From the NCBI GenBank assembly GCA_012518015.1, contig JAAYTM010000084.1, forward strand, positions 1 through 64,000: a stretch of 64,000 nt of DNA. The letters are read 5' to 3'. Below are positions 18,297 through 30,399 of the stretch, one piece after another. Numbering within the stretch: the first letter of the stretch is position 1; each line of letters starts with the position of its first letter. This DNA comes from Synergistaceae bacterium (GTDB lineage: Bacteria > Synergistota > Synergistia > Synergistales > Acetomicrobiaceae). The notes beneath the pieces are model-generated. The model was not told the origin of the DNA. It did no database searches and worked only from the letters and a program-made list of their open reading frames with translations. The position numbers and the translations under genes were made by a program.

Positions 18297-18355
18297 CCTC
18301 TATTTAGCAGTAAGTTGGCATAAATGCCTTTATTTCTACTTGTAATAAATAGAGG
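18297..18355. repeat. Inverted repeat with nested hairpin upstream of groES
   Basis: CCTCTATTTA (18297-18306) and TAAATAGAGG (18346-18355) enclose GGCA-taaa-TGCC (18317-18328). Confidence 0.6.
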
Positions 18356-18369
18356 GAGGACCTTAATAT
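18340..18369 (+). promoter_or_regulatory. Candidate groESL promoter
   Basis: TTGTAA - 18 nt - TAATAT, just upstream of CIRCE. Confidence 0.45.
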
Positions 18370-18382
18370 ATTTATCGGTTTG

Positions 18383-18409
18383 TTAGCACTGATTGGCAGT
18401 GAGTGCTAA
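18383..18409. promoter_or_regulatory. CIRCE operator (HrcA site)
   Basis: TTAGCACTG-N9-GAGTGCTAA, one mismatch to the canonical inverted repeat, upstream of groES. Confidence 0.94.
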
Positions 18410-18458
18410 CAAAGTGATAAACGTGATTATCATTCATTTTAGCAAGGAGGGATGTTAA

Positions 18459-18749
18459 ATGCAGCTTAAGCCTCTAGGAGATCGAGTAGTTATTAAGGTT
18501 CTAACCCAAGAAGAAAAGACCAAGGGTGGAATAGTACTGCCAGACACAGCTAAGGAAAAACCACAAGAAGGAGAAGTAGTCGCGGTAGGAAGTGGCAGGG
18601 TGTTGGAGAATGGTCAGAAGTTGCCCCTTGAAGTAAAAGTCGGGGAAAGGGTAATTTTTAGCAAGTATGCCGGAACAGAAGTAAAGATAGAGGACGAAGA
18701 ATACCTTATTTTGAGCGAACGTGATATCTTGGCTGTGGTTATGAAATAA
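18459..18749 (+). CDS. groES: Co-chaperonin GroES
   Basis: [15 protein letters not shown]...[24 protein letters not shown]. Confidence 0.98.
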   Translation: MQLKPLGDRVVIKVLTQEEKTKGGIVLPDTAKEKPQEGEVVAVGSGRVLENGQKLPLEVKVGERVIFSKYAGTEVKIEDEEYLILSERDILAVVMK

Positions 18750-18784
18750 CTGAAAAATGCCTGATGATCAACCTGAAGCTATAA

Positions 18785-20419
<1,635 letters not shown>

Positions 20420-20450
20420 TACGCGTGCCAATATAAAAAACCGCGTTGAT

Positions 20451-20488
20451 TATAAAGGGCTATGGCTTAAGTGCCATAGCCCTTTATA
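20451..20488. terminator. Terminator after groEL
   Basis: TATAAAGGGCTATGGC-ttaagt-GCCATAGCCCTTTATA, perfect 16-bp stem. Confidence 0.85.
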
Positions 20489-20538
20489 ATTTATAATAGT
20501 GATAGATAAAACGGGACGAGAAAGAGGGAACGAGAGCC

Positions 20539-21285
20539 ATGGAAATGCAAAATAGCTTACGGCGTATTTTGGAATTGCTAGAAAATGGGAAAATTGACGT
20601 AGATACGGCCATGGAGAATTTATCTTTATTACCCTACGAAGATCTCGGAGATGTCAAATTAGATTGGCATCGATCTATAAGGCGAGGAATCGGTGAAATT
20701 ATATATACTCCTGGCAAGTCTGACGAACAATTGATAAAGATAGCACAAAGCATTGCCAGGAACCGCTCAAATGCTATCTTTAGCCGTATATCAATGGATA
20801 AGCATGAGTTATTGAAGGGCTATATTTCAAATATAGAATATCGCAAGGATTCCAGGTTGTCCCTGTGTCGCTTTGAGCCTCCTCAAAAACGGGGCGAAGT
20901 TGCCGTAATCGCTGCTGGGAGCTCTGATAAGCCGGTAGCTGAGGAAGCGGCTGATGTTGCGGAATTTGCAGGTTGTCAGGTGAAGAGATTTTGTGATGTT
21001 GGCGTAGCTGGCATACATCGATTATTTCCTCTGCTTCCAGATATTAGAAAGTCGCGCGCGATAGTGGTAGTCGCTGGTATGGAGGGTGCTCTTCCGAGCG
21101 TCGTGGCTGGTTTAGTTTCGTCCATTGTCATTGCCGTTCCAACCTCTGTTGGTTATGGTGCAAGTTTTGGCGGACTTGCAGCTTTACTTTCCATGCTCAA
21201 TGCCTGCAGTGGTGGAGTGGTAGTAGTAAACATCGATAATGGTGTCGGAGCGGGCTTAGCAGCTGCATTAGTGGCGTCAAAATGA
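20539..21285 (+). CDS. larB: LarB, pyridinium-3,5-biscarboxylic acid mononucleotide synthase family
   Basis: AIR-carboxylase-like C-terminus (VAVIAAGSSDKPVAEEAADVAEFAGC..., VPTSVGYGASFGGLAALLSMLNACSGGVVVVNIDNGVGAG). Confidence 0.88.
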   Translation: MEMQNSLRRILELLENGKIDVDTAMENLSLLPYEDLGDVKLDWHRSIRRGIGEIIYTPGKSDEQLIKIAQSIARNRSNAIFSRISMDKHELLKGYISNIEYRKDSRLSLCRFEPPQKRGEVAVIAAGSSDKPVAEEAADVAEFAGCQVKRFCDVGVAGIHRLFPLLPDIRKSRAIVVVAGMEGALPSVVAGLVSSIVIAVPTSVGYGASFGGLAALLSMLNACSGGVVVVNIDNGVGAGLAAALVASK

Positions 21286-23237
21286 AATATACCAGAAGGA
21301 CTAAAAGAAGGGGACGCAGAATATCCCCTCGAAGGAATATTGCTATAGGCAAACTGGAGCTTAACCCTAGGGGCTTTGGTTTTGTCCGTCCCAGGGATAA
21401 GAGGTTGCCCGATATTTATATAGCCGAAGAAGATATGGGCGGTGCCATCCATGGAGACGAAGTTAAGATAGTTATAAGTAAAAACTATCAGAAAAATAGG
21501 TTATATGGCAAGGTAAAAAAAGTACTGTCAAGGGGTATCACTGAGATCGTAGGCATAACGAGGTGTCGAAACGGTGTCCCGCTATTGTTTCCCTTAGATC
21601 GACGATATAATTTTATTCTCACTTTGGATGATGGCGAGGCTTTGAAGGATGGGGCTGTTGTCGTCGTTGCGATAAAAAAATATCCCCGATTCCCATTTCC
21701 CGGAGAAGGCAAGGTGCTAAGAGTTTTAGGCGATGAGGATGATCCCCAAGTCCGAGTGCTAGCTTTGATGGAAGAATATAAAATTAAATCCAATTTCCCG
21801 AAAGATGTGCTCGCAGAGGCTGAAGCTTTAAAAAACACCTCTCCTCTTCGCCGTTTTCCCGGTGAAAGGAAAGATTTTAGAAATAAATTCACTCTTACCA
21901 TAGATCCTTCGGATGCCAAGGATTTTGACGATGCCCTTTCTATTGAAGAGATTGATGAAGGCTGGCGTTTAGGAGTTCACATAGCGGATGTATCGGAATA
22001 TGTTCGACCCGATAGCTACATTGACATGGAGGCCAAAGAAAGGAGTTTTTCGGTTTATTTGGTTGATAGGGTAATTCCAATGCTGCCTCCCCAGCTTTCT
22101 TCTGACCTATGTAGCTTAATTGAGAACGAGGACAGGTTGTGTCTTACAGTTGAAATGGTGTTAGATCGCAGAGGAGACCTTCTGAAATATGAAATTTTAC
22201 CAAGCGTGATACGTGTCCGCAAGCGGCTGACCTACGAGGAAGTCCAAGAAGTTTTAGATGGTAAAAAGACCTTGGGAAGAGAGGCTGATAAGGTCTTAAG
22301 TCACCTTGCAATTCTGTCTAATATGCTATACAAAAAAAGGAAAAAAGCGGGAATGATAGAGTTCGATTTTCCGGAGACGAAGGTGGAACTTGATGAGAAA
22401 GGGACGCCAATCGATATAAGAGCCATTGAGCGTACATTTGCCCATCGCATCATCGAACACATCATGATACTTGCCAATAGCGTAATAGCGGAATATATAA
22501 TTAGTAATAGTGCATTAACAATCTATAGAGTTCATGAAAAACCAGACGTGGAGAAAGTAATGCAGCTTAAAAAAACTCTTTCTTCCATTGGAGTGAAAAC
22601 AAAGAAAATAAGTCCATCAAACAAGGCTATAAATCGCCTGCTAAAAGGAGTTGAAGGGCTACCATGCAAGAGATTGGTCCATACTCTAGTTTTGCGTTCC
22701 TTGCCCAGGGCACGTTACGATCCCAGGTGTTTGGGGCATTTTGGGTTAGCTCTGAAATATTATTTACACTTTACTTCACCCATAAGAAGATATCCCGATT
22801 TAGTTGTTCATAGGATAGTGCACACCTTGATTCAAAAGAATCGGGAGGCACCGGGTGCCTTTAGCGTCCAAGAGCTTTCGAACCTTTCGGCCTACATCAG
22901 CGCAATGGAAGAAAAGACGGAAGAAGCGGAGAGGATCTCCATTAAGATTAAAATTGCTGAATATATGGAGAGTAAAGTGGGGGAGATTTTCGATGGCGTC
23001 ATATCTTGGGTGACCCCGAGAGGGATGTTCGTCGAGCTTGATAATGCGGCGGAGGGGTTCGTCGCTGTGGAAAGCCTTGAACCTTATGACCAATTTTTTT
23101 ACGACGAAGACGGTCTTTGTTTGAGGGGACGCAAGGGCAAGGTTTTTCGCTTAGGTGACGTTGTAAGGGTGCGGTTGACATACGTCGATAAGGTTTCAAA
23201 CTTGATATACTTTCAGTTGTTCCTTGGCAAGGAGTGA
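21282..23237 (+). CDS. rnr: Ribonuclease R
   Basis: RNB domain (IDPSDAKDFDDALSIEEI, YLVDRVIPMLPPQLSSDLCSL) plus S1 domain. Confidence 0.95.
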   Translation: MKYTRRTKRRGRRISPRRNIAIGKLELNPRGFGFVRPRDKRLPDIYIAEEDMGGAIHGDEVKIVISKNYQKNRLYGKVKKVLSRGITEIVGITRCRNGVPLLFPLDRRYNFILTLDDGEALKDGAVVVVAIKKYPRFPFPGEGKVLRVLGDEDDPQVRVLALMEEYKIKSNFPKDVLAEAEALKNTSPLRRFPGERKDFRNKFTLTIDPSDAKDFDDALSIEEIDEGWRLGVHIADVSEYVRPDSYIDMEAKERSFSVYLVDRVIPMLPPQLSSDLCSLIENEDRLCLTVEMVLDRRGDLLKYEILPSVIRVRKRLTYEEVQEVLDGKKTLGREADKVLSHLAILSNMLYKKRKKAGMIEFDFPETKVELDEKGTPIDIRAIERTFAHRIIEHIMILANSVIAEYIISNSALTIYRVHEKPDVEKVMQLKKTLSSIGVKTKKISPSNKAINRLLKGVEGLPCKRLVHTLVLRSLPRARYDPRCLGHFGLALKYYLHFTSPIRRYPDLVVHRIVHTLIQKNREAPGAFSVQELSNLSAYISAMEEKTEEAERISIKIKIAEYMESKVGEIFDGVISWVTPRGMFVELDNAAEGFVAVESLEPYDQFFYDEDGLCLRGRKGKVFRLGDVVRVRLTYVDKVSNLIYFQLFLGKE

Positions 23238-24340
23238 TGAGCATGAAAGATTCTTTCGTTCATAAATCGCCTCAAGGGGGATATTTGCCATTTTTGCTGG
23301 TCTTTGCCTTATTGGCTTTACTTGGCATCTTTATAACTATGCCGATAATTCGTCCTTTGATGTGGGCTGTCATCTTTTCTTTTATTTCATATCCATTGAA
23401 CGAAATATTGCATAAAAAAGTGTTTCGGGGTAAACACAGAAACTTATCGTCCCTTGTTTCTACCACCTGTGTCGTTTTGCTGCTTTGTGTCCCCATGGGG
23501 TTTATCGGGATATCTTTAGCAAAGGAGGCTATAAAGTTTATCTCCAGTTTATCCGATAACCTTGAATCCATACAGCAAGTTTTGATTTCAGCATGGTCTG
23601 GTTTGGTAAAGAAACTACCCGATCACTTAATACGATATGCTGGAATTAAAGAGGACCCCGCCTTTTTACAAGATTTAACACATCGTGCGGTTAGCTACTT
23701 GGCTTCGTCGTTAGGGGATTTTTCCAGAGGTTTATTGGGCAACGCTTTCAAGATGTGCTATCAGTTATTTGTGATCTCTGTTTCTACTTTTTATTTGCTG
23801 CGGGATGGTCATGTAGTGTTAGAATTTTTGAATGATGTATTGCCTTTGCCCAAAGAAGAAAGAGCGGCGCTTTTTGATAGTGCTACCAGGATGATGAAGT
23901 CCGTCGTGATTGGCACCACTCTAACAGCGGGAATTCAGGCGTGTTTGGGCGTAGCTGGTTGGGTATTTGTTGGGCTTCCAGCTCCCATCTTGGCCGGTGT
24001 GTTTCTTTTTATATGTGCCATGATTCCCTTTGTAGGCACTCCCTTCGTCCTCATCCCGGGCGCCTTGTATCTTTTTTTAATTGGAAACGTAAAAGAAAGC
24101 TTGATATTGGCCTTCTGGGCTGTCTTGGTTGTTAGCACGATTGACAATTTAATTCGGCCTCTCTTTATATCCGAAGGCAGCAAAGTTCATTTTCTTCTGG
24201 TCTTTTTGGGTGTGATCGGTGGAATAAGCGTTTGGGGTTTCCTTGGCGTTTTTTTAGGGCCAATAGTTTTGTCTTTGTTCGTATTTTTCCTTGACTGTTA
24301 TAGGAGGATTTGGAGGGCTAAACGAGAGTACTCGGATTAG
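23237..24340 (+). CDS. AI-2E family transporter
   Basis: Multi-TM protein with the typical FLFICAMIPFVGTPFVLIPGALYLFLIG C-terminal region; start uncertain (23234/23237/23243). Confidence 0.88.
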   Translation: MSMKDSFVHKSPQGGYLPFLLVFALLALLGIFITMPIIRPLMWAVIFSFISYPLNEILHKKVFRGKHRNLSSLVSTTCVVLLLCVPMGFIGISLAKEAIKFISSLSDNLESIQQVLISAWSGLVKKLPDHLIRYAGIKEDPAFLQDLTHRAVSYLASSLGDFSRGLLGNAFKMCYQLFVISVSTFYLLRDGHVVLEFLNDVLPLPKEERAALFDSATRMMKSVVIGTTLTAGIQACLGVAGWVFVGLPAPILAGVFLFICAMIPFVGTPFVLIPGALYLFLIGNVKESLILAFWAVLVVSTIDNLIRPLFISEGSKVHFLLVFLGVIGGISVWGFLGVFLGPIVLSLFVFFLDCYRRIWRAKREYSD

Positions 24341-24359
24341 TTTTTTGGAGGTGAGGACC

Positions 24360-24995
24360 ATGCCCTATATGGTCTCAGTTTGTGGCCATAAAAGCAGTGG
24401 CAAGACAACGTTATGTAAAAGATTGATCGAAATTCTAAGCGGAAGCTTAGGTTTAGATGTGGGATATATAAAACATTGTCACGATAGCGTAATTTCATCT
24501 GAAAACACTGATAGTGGTCTCATCGCTAGAGCAGGAATAAAGGTCCTACTGTGGGGAGCAGATGGAATTAGGGCCGAGGTTTTAAAACAAGATTTTACAT
24601 TGCGCGATATAGAAAGAATCTTCTTCCCACAACAGGACATCGTCCTTGTCGAAGGTGGCAAATCGTTGCCTCTTCCTAAAATATGGGTTGGAGGGAAGTA
24701 CCCCTCTGCCGATGTAAAGGGTATTTTTGCCGTTTTCGATGGCCCGGAAAACTTGTTTCCAAAGTTACCTCATTTTCAACCCTGCGAGGAAGAGAAGCTT
24801 GCTGAATGGATTTTACAAAGAATGGGGAGAAAAAGGGAACATGTGGTTCTCTATGTGGGTGGACAGAAGATTGGATTGAACGATTTCACAATGGACTTCA
24901 TAGCAGGTACTGTTAAAGGGATGACGAGTTCCTTAAAGGGCATAGAAGGAAAAAGTAAGGATGTTGTTTTGGTAATAAAAGAGCAAGAAAGATAA
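24360..24995 (+). CDS. MobB-like molybdopterin-guanine dinucleotide biosynthesis P-loop protein
   Basis: SVCGHKSSGKTTLCKRLIEIL, GYIKHCHDS, DIVLVEGGKSLPLPKI. Confidence 0.8.
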   Translation: MPYMVSVCGHKSSGKTTLCKRLIEILSGSLGLDVGYIKHCHDSVISSENTDSGLIARAGIKVLLWGADGIRAEVLKQDFTLRDIERIFFPQQDIVLVEGGKSLPLPKIWVGGKYPSADVKGIFAVFDGPENLFPKLPHFQPCEEEKLAEWILQRMGRKREHVVLYVGGQKIGLNDFTMDFIAGTVKGMTSSLKGIEGKSKDVVLVIKEQER

Positions 24996-25031
24996 AATAG
25001 AAAGGGATCTTCGGCGTTTTTGTTATTTTCG

Positions 25032-25060
25032 TTGAAATACTTGCTATATAATTGTATTAT
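25032..25060 (+). promoter_or_regulatory. hppA promoter P1
   Basis: TTGAAA - 17 nt - TATTAT. Confidence 0.6.
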
Positions 25061-25114
25061 GAGATCTTGCGAGTCTCAAAGCATTCTTTTGCAAATGATC
25101 GATGACTATTGACC

Positions 25115-25143
25115 TTGCAAAAATGGTCCATCCTGCCTATAAT
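25115..25143 (+). promoter_or_regulatory. hppA promoter P2
   Basis: TTGCAA - 17 nt - TATAAT. Confidence 0.65.
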
Positions 25144-25172
25144 TAGGAGCGCTTTGATCGAATATCTAATGC

Positions 25173-25196
25173 GCCCGCCTTCAGATAAAGGCGGGC
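25173..25196 (+). other. GC-rich hairpin in the hppA leader
   Basis: GCCCGCCTT-cagata-AAGGCGGGC, no T tract. Confidence 0.6.
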
Positions 25197-25227
25197 TTGA
25201 AATTATCGTAAATGGGGGGATCTTTTT

Positions 25228-27189
25228 ATGAACGGGTACGCGTTGTGGATTTCAGCAGGCGCAGGTATAATAGCATTATTATATGCTATATTAATAACTA
25301 ATCATATCGATAATTACAAGGTCGATCATGAACGTATTAATTATCTTTCCAACATCATTCAAAGGGGAGCCATGGCCTTTCTTTATAGGGAATATAGGGC
25401 TCTCGTTCCTTTTGTCATTGTTGTATCTTGCTTGCTTGCTTGGAAGTTGGGAGTCCCCCTCGCCGTATCATTTTTATTGGGGGCTTTCTGTAGCGGCATT
25501 TCGGGCTTTCTTGGAATGAAGGTCGCGACGCGAGCCAACGGTAAGACCGCTTTTGCTGCAATGAGCGGAATGAATCAGGCTTTAAAGATTGCTTTTTGGG
25601 GCGGTTCTGTCATGGGGATGACAGTGGTTGGCGTTGGAGTTTTGGGTATAGTAATTGCCTATATATTATATAAAGATCCAAATATAATAACAGCTTTTGG
25701 CTTTGGCGCCAGTTCCATAGCGCTATTCGCGCGCGTGGGAGGCGGCATATACACGAAGGCAGCTGACGTTGGTGCCGATCTGGTGGGCAAAGTGGAAGCT
25801 GGGATACCTGAAGACGACCCTCGGAATCCCGCTGTTATCGCCGATAACGTAGGCGATAACGTAGGCGATATAGCAGGAATGGGTGCCGATCTTTTTGAAT
25901 CCTATGTTAATTCGATCATAGCAGCCATGGCGATAGGAGCGGCTCTCTTTGGAGGAAAGGGAATAACCTTCCCCATGTTACTTGCGGCTGTTGGTATTCT
26001 TGCATCTCTAATAGGTACATTTTTCGTGCGCATCAAAGAAAAAGGGGATCCTCAATTAGCGCTAAGGAAAGGCACTTTTGCGACTGGCATTTTGATGATC
26101 GTCGGTTCTTTCTTGCTAACGCGGTTCATGTTTGCTGACTTAGCTTTGTTTTGGTCTGTCTTGGCGGGGGTAATTTGTGGGGTAGCAATAGGCTATATTA
26201 CGGAAGTATACACCTCCTCTTTTTATAGTTCAGTGAAGGAAATTGCCAATGCATCCATCACGGGGTATGCGACTAACATCTTAACAGGGATAGCTGTTGG
26301 CATGAAATCCACCATGTGGCCGGTGTTGCTCATATGTGCAGCTATTTTTGTTGCTGTACAATCCGGAGGCCTATACGGCATCGCTTGCTCTGCAGTAGGC
26401 ATGTTGGCCATCACGGGAATGACCTTGAGCGTAGACGCCTACGGACCAATAGCAGACAATGCTGGTGGTATATCTGAAATGAGTCATTTGCCTGCGGAAG
26501 TAAGAAAGATTACCGATAGGCTGGATGCCGTTGGTAACACGACGGCTGCCGTAGGCAAGGGCCTTGCCATAGGTTCAGCAGCGTTAACTGCTATAGCGCT
26601 TTTTTCTGCATATGCCAGTGCTGTTGGGCTCAAGATCATTGATCTAATGGATGCACGCGTGTTAATTGGGCTCTTTGTCGGCGGCATGTTGCCATTCGTT
26701 TTTTGCTCCAGGGCAATTCAGGCCGTTGGCAGGGCCGCTCAAAGCATGATCGAAGAAGTTCGCCGTCAGTTTAAGGAGATGCCTGGCATTATGGAGGGAA
26801 CGCAAGAACCTGATTATGAGCGTTGCGTCGATATATCCACCAAGGCCGCTCTCAAAGAAATGATTGTGCCCGGAATGATGGCCATACTATCCCCGGTAAT
26901 CGTTGGGTTGGTGCTGGGAGCCCCTGCTTTAGGCGGGCTACTCGCCGGTTCCATCGTCACAGGGGTGATGTTGGCAATATTTATGGCAAACGCCGGGGGT
27001 GCTTGGGATAACGCGAAAAAATATATAGAAGAAGGAAACTTAGGAGGAAAAGGAACGCCTCCGCATGCTGCCGCTGTTGTTGGCGACACTGTTGGAGATC
27101 CTTTCAAGGACACGGCTGGTCCCAGCCTTAATATATTGATTAAATTAATGTCAATCATAGCTTTGGTCATGGCACCTTTGTTAATGTAG
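25228..27189 (+). CDS. hppA: Membrane-bound ion-translocating pyrophosphatase
   Basis: Multi-[55 protein letters not shown] motif. Confidence 0.96.
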   Translation: MNGYALWISAGAGIIALLYAILITNHIDNYKVDHERINYLSNIIQRGAMAFLYREYRALVPFVIVVSCLLAWKLGVPLAVSFLLGAFCSGISGFLGMKVATRANGKTAFAAMSGMNQALKIAFWGGSVMGMTVVGVGVLGIVIAYILYKDPNIITAFGFGASSIALFARVGGGIYTKAADVGADLVGKVEAGIPEDDPRNPAVIADNVGDNVGDIAGMGADLFESYVNSIIAAMAIGAALFGGKGITFPMLLAAVGILASLIGTFFVRIKEKGDPQLALRKGTFATGILMIVGSFLLTRFMFADLALFWSVLAGVICGVAIGYITEVYTSSFYSSVKEIANASITGYATNILTGIAVGMKSTMWPVLLICAAIFVAVQSGGLYGIACSAVGMLAITGMTLSVDAYGPIADNAGGISEMSHLPAEVRKITDRLDAVGNTTAAVGKGLAIGSAALTAIALFSAYASAVGLKIIDLMDARVLIGLFVGGMLPFVFCSRAIQAVGRAAQSMIEEVRRQFKEMPGIMEGTQEPDYERCVDISTKAALKEMIVPGMMAILSPVIVGLVLGAPALGGLLAGSIVTGVMLAIFMANAGGAWDNAKKYIEEGNLGGKGTPPHAAAVVGDTVGDPFKDTAGPSLNILIKLMSIIALVMAPLLM

Positions 27190-27256
27190 TGCGATATGCT
27201 GCTATCTATTCATATCTAATATCATAAAAATTTCTTGTAGTTAAGGGCTATTTTTC

Positions 27257-27286
27257 GGGAGGGCTGATGTCTAACCCCTCCCTTTT
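27257..27286 (+). terminator. Probable terminator between hppA and dnaG
   Basis: GGGAGGG-N12-CCCTCCC followed by TTTT. Confidence 0.65.
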
Positions 27287-27307
27287 CAGTTTTTGGAGGG
27301 ATAACCC

Positions 27308-29059
27308 TTGGATAAAACTCAAATAGATGAAATAAAAAGAAGAGTAGATATCCTGGAGGTAGTTGGAGATTATGTAGAGCTACATAAATCTGGCAAAGGT
27401 TATAGGGCCCTGTGCCCTTTTCATAGCGAGAAAACACCGTCCTTCTATGTGATGCCTGATAGGCAGTTTTACCATTGCTTTGGCTGTGGTAAAGGAGGAG
27501 ATGTTATATCTTTCGTCATGGACGTAGAAGGATTTAGTTTCACCGAGGCCATCGAATTGCTTGCAAAGAGAGCCGGTGTGAAGGTTGAAAAAAGAGCCAG
27601 AAAAGATAGCTATCCTAATTTTAGCGATGTCTTGGAAAAGGCCCTCAAAATATATCGTGACTACCTTGAAAGTCCCGCAGGCGAAATAGCAAGGAGATAC
27701 TTAGTACAAAGGAACTTGCCCAAAGAATGGTGGCCTTATTTTGAAATTGGTTGGGCTCCACCAGCGTGGGATTACCTGTGGCGTTCTCTTTCAAGGATGG
27801 GTATATCATCTAAGATTGCCGTTGAGTGTGGTTTGGTGGTTGAGGGTCCGCGAGGCATATATGATAGGTTTAGAGGCAGAATAATTTTTCCCATAAGAGA
27901 CGTTACTGGACGTCTAGTAGGATTTGGAGGTCGGTCAATTTCGGGCGAAGGTGCTAAATATATAAATACTCCAGAGAGCCCGGTGTTTCATAAAGGTTCT
28001 TGTTTGTATTTACTTAATTTGTCCAAAAACGACATGCGCAATAAGGGGCGTGCAATTCTGGTTGAGGGTTATATGGATGCTATAAGGCTACACATGGCAG
28101 GATTTCACGAAACCGTGGCATCGCTTGGAACAGCTTTGACGGAAAATCAGGGCGAGTTGTTAAGGCGATATGCAAGGTCTTGTTATGTCTGTTACGATGC
28201 TGATACTGCAGGGCAGGAAGCAGCAATAAGGGGTATGTATTTGTTGCAGTCGTTGGGCTTGCAAGTGAGGGTAGTAGCGTTGCCAGCCAATGTGGATCCC
28301 GATGAGTTTTTGCAGAAAGAGGGAAGCAACGCCTTCGAGGACCTTTTGAGCAAGAGCCTCCCCCTTCCTTTGTACCACCTTGAGATAAGAGAAGAGTTTT
28401 TGAAGGATCTAAATGTTCGAAAAAAAGTGATTGAGGAGTTGCTCGAGGGTTTTTCAAGGATTCCTTTGCCGGATTTAGCTCCTTTTATGTCTCAGATTGC
28501 AGCAGCGCTTGAGATTCCCAGATATGCGCTTGAGGCTATGTTGTTAGATTTCAAAGCAAATATGAAAAGGGGAACAGAGAAAAAAGGGAAACGTGGCGAC
28601 TTCAGCGTATATATAAATAAACAAAAGCAACAAAAACAAAAGAAACACGTAACTGACGCACAAGAAGCAGCGTTGTTTTCGCTTTTGTGGAATGATCCTG
28701 CAAAGAGACGGGGTTTAGATGAAGAGCACATATTTCCTTTAATAAAGGATGTGCGATTAAAAAATCTAATAGCGGCGTTATTAAATGGCGAATCCCCGGA
28801 AGAGCTGGAGGAGCGTTGGCTAAAATCAGAGGATCGATTTCCATTGGAAGCCCTAGCGCTAGGTAATGCCTTTTGCCAGCAGTTTGACGAGGGAGTGGAT
28901 ATTTTTGACGTAATCTCAAGCTCCCTTAAGACTAAAGCCATGAAATCGAGATATAACGTTCTTTATTCCAAAATGTTGAAAGGCGAGGCAACCCGCGAAG
29001 AAATTGAGGAGATGCAGAAAATAGCTTCCGCATTAAAAGGGGGACGGGAAGACAAATGA
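27308..29059 (+). CDS. dnaG: DNA primase
   Basis: Zn finger [50 protein letters not shown]. Confidence 0.97.
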   Translation: MDKTQIDEIKRRVDILEVVGDYVELHKSGKGYRALCPFHSEKTPSFYVMPDRQFYHCFGCGKGGDVISFVMDVEGFSFTEAIELLAKRAGVKVEKRARKDSYPNFSDVLEKALKIYRDYLESPAGEIARRYLVQRNLPKEWWPYFEIGWAPPAWDYLWRSLSRMGISSKIAVECGLVVEGPRGIYDRFRGRIIFPIRDVTGRLVGFGGRSISGEGAKYINTPESPVFHKGSCLYLLNLSKNDMRNKGRAILVEGYMDAIRLHMAGFHETVASLGTALTENQGELLRRYARSCYVCYDADTAGQEAAIRGMYLLQSLGLQVRVVALPANVDPDEFLQKEGSNAFEDLLSKSLPLPLYHLEIREEFLKDLNVRKKVIEELLEGFSRIPLPDLAPFMSQIAAALEIPRYALEAMLLDFKANMKRGTEKKGKRGDFSVYINKQKQQKQKKHVTDAQEAALFSLLWNDPAKRRGLDEEHIFPLIKDVRLKNLIAALLNGESPEELEERWLKSEDRFPLEALALGNAFCQQFDEGVDIFDVISSSLKTKAMKSRYNVLYSKMLKGEATREEIEEMQKIASALKGGREDK

Positions 29060-30291
29060 CTGCAGCAGAAAGAAAAAAATTAAATTATGATAAAAACGGT
29101 AATAAGAATGCGAATGCAAGAAACTCTAATGATGATGACGAGGAAAAAGAACATAACGAGCCCATTGAGGACCAGGAAGATCTGGACTTCGAAGAAATGG
29201 AATCCCAGGAGATAGCAGAGCTTATCGAAAACATTCGCGAGCTTTTACAAGAGGGACGTCAAAAAGGGTTCATCACATACGATGACCTAGAAAAATATTT
29301 GCCACAAGAGGCTTTAAGCGAAGCGGAGATAATGGATAGTGTATATTCTAACCTTCTGGAGTTGGGCATAGATGTTCGTGACGAAGAAAAAATACAGGAA
29401 CTTCAACAGGCCGAATTACTGCCGCAGGCAGACTTAAGCGAACTTACTGAATTAGAAAGCGTTTCAATTGCCGATCCGGTGAGGATGTATTTGCGAGAGA
29501 TAGGGAAAATCCCTTTGCTTACTAAGGAGGAAGAAGTTGAGCTTGCAAAAAGAGTAGAGGCCGGAGACGAGGAAGCAAAGAAAAAGTTAATCGAAGCAAA
29601 TTTGCGTCTTGTCGTAAGCATTGCTAAGAAATACATTGGAAGAGGACTTTCTTTCCTAGATTTGATTCAAGAGGGTAATTTGGGTTTGATACGTGCCGTT
29701 GAGAAGTTCGATTACAGGAAGGGATTTAAGTTTAGCACCTACGCTACGTGGTGGATAAGACAAGCGATTACAAGGGCTATAGCCGATCAGGCACGTACCA
29801 TTAGGATACCTGTTCATATGGTCGAGACCATCAATAAACTTATTCGGGTTTCCAGGCAATTGGTTCAACAATTGGGAAGAGAACCAACCGTAGAGGAAAT
29901 CGCTCAAGCGCTAGAATTGCTGCCGGAGAAAGTAGAAGATATTCAAAGAATAGCTCAAGAACCAGTTTCCCTTGAAACTCCTATTGGCGAAGAGGAAGAC
30001 AGTCAGCTTGGCGATTTTATAGAAGACAAGGATTCACCCAATCCCGAGGAAGCCACTGCCGGTCAATTGTTGCGCGAGCAATTGGAAGAGATGCTCGGGG
30101 AGTTAACGGAAAGAGAGCGAGAGGTGTTGCGTTTGCGATTTGGCTTGGAGGATGGGCGCGCCCATACCTTGGAGGAGGTTGGCAAGCGCTTTAACGTGAC
30201 TAGAGAAAGGATTAGACAAATTGAGGCAAAAGCCCTTCGCAAGTTGCGCCATCCGAGCAGGAGCAAGCGTTTGCGGGATTATTTGGAATGA
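29056..30291 (+). CDS. rpoD: RNA polymerase primary sigma factor
   Basis: [37 protein letters not shown] and C-terminal [26 protein letters not shown]. Confidence 0.97.
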   Translation: MTAAERKKLNYDKNGNKNANARNSNDDDEEKEHNEPIEDQEDLDFEEMESQEIAELIENIRELLQEGRQKGFITYDDLEKYLPQEALSEAEIMDSVYSNLLELGIDVRDEEKIQELQQAELLPQADLSELTELESVSIADPVRMYLREIGKIPLLTKEEEVELAKRVEAGDEEAKKKLIEANLRLVVSIAKKYIGRGLSFLDLIQEGNLGLIRAVEKFDYRKGFKFSTYATWWIRQAITRAIADQARTIRIPVHMVETINKLIRVSRQLVQQLGREPTVEEIAQALELLPEKVEDIQRIAQEPVSLETPIGEEEDSQLGDFIEDKDSPNPEEATAGQLLREQLEEMLGELTEREREVLRLRFGLEDGRAHTLEEVGKRFNVTRERIRQIEAKALRKLRHPSRSKRLRDYLE

Positions 30292-30399
30292 CGATTGCGG
30301 TTAGATGATGGCGCAAATCGCTGTAATTTTGGAAGAGGCAGAATTATATGATCTTGCGTCGAGCTGCTAATATCTTTAATAACAATGGAGGTGAAATTA

